This document shows, piece after piece, positions 6,057-7,786 of a stretch of 7,786 bases of DNA. The position numbers were made by a program, and so were the translations under genes. Within the stretch, counting starts at the first letter, position 1, and each line of letters starts with the position of its first letter. This DNA is from Betaproteobacteria bacterium (lineage in GTDB: Bacteria; Pseudomonadota; Gammaproteobacteria; Burkholderiales; SG8-41), in NCBI GenBank assembly GCA_021732805.1, contig JAKFUJ010000417.1:1-7786 (forward strand), in the 5' to 3' direction. The notes beneath the pieces are model-generated. The model searched no databases and was not told where the DNA came from. It was given only the letters and a program-made list of their open reading frames with translations.

Positions 6057-7786
6057 CTAACTCATCAGGCTCCACAGCTTGTCGAGCCGCTTGTACGACA
6101 CAGGAGACGGAGTCTTCAGTTCCTGCGCGTACAGTGACACGCGCAGTTCCTCGATGTGCCAGCGGAATTCGAGCAGGCGCGGATCGACCATGCCCGCTTT
6201 CTGCTGCTGGTCGAGGCGCATTTCGTAACGACCCCACAACTGGGCAATGCTCGCTGCGTGCTTGGCATCGCGTTCGGCGTTCGCCGGAAATTTGGTCAGA
6301 CGCATGCGCATCGCCTGCAGGTAGCGCGGCAGATGCGTCAGTTGCGGCCACGGCGTGGCGTTGAAAAACCCCCTGTAGACCAGCCGCTGGTTTTGATTGC
6401 GGATGTCATTGGCGGCGCGCGTCACCGTGCCCTTGGCCGCACCCAGCGCCAGCGACAACTGGTGATGCTCCAGGGCAATAGTGGTGAATATCCGGCACGC
6501 AGCTTCATTGACGGCCGGCAGCCGCGTACGGGCGCGTTTGACCTGCTCCTCAAACGCTTTCAGTCCCCGCGGCAGTTCATCATCGCCGATGAAGGCACGG
6601 TCACAGATCGCACTGACCACGTCGGCGCGCAGCTCATCGACATTGGCAACACTGCGCAACTGCAGCGCCGCCTGTTCGAAGCCGCGCAGGTTTTTGTCGA
6701 GCTGGCGCATCTGCTCTTTCAGCAACAGGCGCATCAGCCGCACCACGCCGGCGCGCATCGCCGCCTGCGCCGCCTGCTCGACATCGAAGAGCTGGATCGC
6801 CACGCTGTCACCCTCGTCCGCCAGCGCCGGATAACCGGTGACCTTGCGCCCGGCGCGGGTGAAGGTGATGGTCTGTGGCAGGTCGCCGAAATCCCAGGTG
6901 CGTATGTCCTTGCGCTCAATGCCGGTGGTGGTGGTGCTGAAAGTCAGTTGTGCCGCTTCGCCAAGCTGGGCTTTCAGCGCGACAAGATCACGCCCCTGCG
7001 CCAGTTCACGACCCGACTCATCGATCACGCGGTAGTTGCAGCGCAGATGCGGCGGGTAATCGATGGCAGCCGCTTCATCACGCGCCAGCGGCGCACCGGC
7101 CGTGCGCGAGGCATACCGCGCGACCGCATCACCAAACAATCCCTGCGCGGTGCCCTGATTTTCACCTTCCATCTGCAGAAAACGTGTCACATGCTCCGAC
7201 GGTGGCGTCAGGCTGCGCCGCCAGCTTTTCGGCAAGGCCTTGAACGCAAACGCCACCTTGTCGCGCACCATGCCCGGCACCAGCCAGTCAAAAGCAGCCG
7301 CATCCAGCTTGTTGAGCAGCGCCAGCGGCACGGTGGCGGTGATGCCGTCGAGTGCGTGCCCGGGATCAAAGCGATATTTCAGCGGCACATCAAACTCGCC
7401 CGCATGCAGGCTGTCGGGAAATTGCGCCTCGGTGATGTCCTCTGCTGCATGGCGCATCAGATAGTCACGGGTCAGCAGCAGATGCGCGGCGTTTTTCAGC
7501 TCGGCTTCCTTGCGCCATTTTTCGAAACCGGCGCCGTTGACGATGTCCTGCGGAATCAGCGCGTCGTAAAACGCAAAGATCGCCTCGTCACTGACCAGCA
7601 CATCGCGTTTGCGCGCCTTGTGCTCCAGCTCCTGCACTTCTTTTATAAGTAATTGATTTTGTTGAATAAATTTAGACTGCGTGGCGTAGTCACCGGCAAC
7701 CAGCGCCTGACGGATGAAGATCTCGCGCGACTCCTGCGGGTTGATCGCGCCGTAATGCACGCGGCGTTTGGGCACGATGGTGATGC
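6057..7786 (-). CDS. hrpA: ATP-dependent RNA helicase HrpA, C-terminal part (partial, 5' end outside the window)
   Basis: About 576 codons of the C-terminal part of a DEAH-box RNA helicase of the HrpA type; the frame is still open at the right edge. The helicase core (DEAH box, helicase C-terminal and ratchet domains) must lie beyond the window. The visible part begins at the end of the OB-fold region with PKRRVHYGAINPQESREIF and IRQALVAGDY, then the long HrpA-specific DUF3418 domain: LEHKARKRDVLVSDEAIFAF, FDVPLKYRFDPGHALDGI, WLVPGMVRDKV, ALPKSWRRSLTP, TTTTGIERKDIRTWDFGDLP and, near the end, LLEFRWHIEELRVSLYAQEL, VSYKRLDKLWSLMS. In E. coli HrpA acts on structured RNA and has been linked to rescue of stalled ribosomes. 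The TAG stop lies within a CTAA/TTAG target duplication of the MITE that follows directly. A 39-base AT-rich patch lies at 7638-7676 without breaking the frame. Confidence 0.95.
   Translation of the reverse strand, partial: ITIVPKRRVHYGAINPQESREIFIRQALVAGDYATQSKFIQQNQLLIKEVQELEHKARKRDVLVSDEAIFAFYDALIPQDIVNGAGFEKWRKEAELKNAAHLLLTRDYLMRHAAEDITEAQFPDSLHAGEFDVPLKYRFDPGHALDGITATVPLALLNKLDAAAFDWLVPGMVRDKVAFAFKALPKSWRRSLTPPSEHVTRFLQMEGENQGTAQGLFGDAVARYASRTAGAPLARDEAAAIDYPPHLRCNYRVIDESGRELAQGRDLVALKAQLGEAAQLTFSTTTTGIERKDIRTWDFGDLPQTITFTRAGRKVTGYPALADEGDSVAIQLFDVEQAAQAAMRAGVVRLMRLLLKEQMRQLDKNLRGFEQAALQLRSVANVDELRADVVSAICDRAFIGDDELPRGLKAFEEQVKRARTRLPAVNEAACRIFTTIALEHHQLSLALGAAKGTVTRAANDIRNQNQRLVYRGFFNATPWPQLTHLPRYLQAMRMRLTKFPANAERDAKHAASIAQLWGRYEMRLDQQQKAGMVDPRLLEFRWHIEELRVSLYAQELKTPSPVSYKRLDKLWSLMS

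Noticed and set aside
6156..7652. A 498-codon open frame on the plus strand opposite hrpA
   Set aside because: It is antisense to a well-supported DUF3418 coding frame; the translation is rich in Arg, His, Gln and Ala with no recognisable domain, as expected for the mirror frame of a GC-rich gene.
1..7786. A novel defence, phage or other multi-gene system
   Set aside because: All genes belong to known metabolic, transport or RNA-helicase families, and there are no CRISPR repeats, toxin-antitoxin pairs, reverse transcriptase, integrase or phage genes in the window.

Overview
The window looks like chromosomal DNA of a GC-rich betaproteobacterium, probably Burkholderiales. Supporting signs are the high GC with GC-rich third codon positions, a pair of Bug/TctC periplasmic binding proteins (a family greatly expanded in Bordetella, Cupriavidus and relatives), and a dispersed palindromic repeat of the 'ATTCC-GC-GAAA-GC-GGAAT' type. 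No rRNA, tRNA, CRISPR array or intact transposase gene was seen.

Every convincing gene lies on the minus strand, so transcription runs from right to left. In that order they are: the C-terminal half of the RNA helicase HrpA (6057-7786, 5' part outside the window); an intergenic stretch carrying two repeat elements, a 141-bp MITE with terminal inverted repeats and a 4-bp duplication (5916-6056) and a 114-bp palindromic repeat (5786-5899); an Old Yellow Enzyme-type NADH:flavin oxidoreductase (4451-5686); two tandem Bug/TctC solute receptors (3268-4257 and 2263-3237) ending in a clear terminator (2215-2237); a 430-base stretch holding what look like remnants of a lost gene (1781-1989); and an almost complete allophanate hydrolase (1-1784, missing only its last few codons at the left edge).

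Functionally, the receptors are secreted proteins that would bind a small carboxylate-type or amide-type ligand in the periplasm. The oxidoreductase would reduce an activated C=C bond in the cytoplasm. The allophanate hydrolase would release ammonia and CO2 from allophanate, the last step of urea-carboxylase or s-triazine/cyanurate nitrogen use. A shared pathway is possible but not shown: no TctA/TctB membrane genes, urea carboxylase, AtzD or AtzE genes are in the window. HrpA is an unrelated housekeeping-type neighbour.

I see no convincing undescribed system. The best leads are small: the MITE that landed exactly on the hrpA stop codon without destroying it, the decayed gene upstream of the allophanate hydrolase (Tat-like leader in one frame, ATGA-coupled tail in another), and a 39-base AT-rich island inside hrpA.
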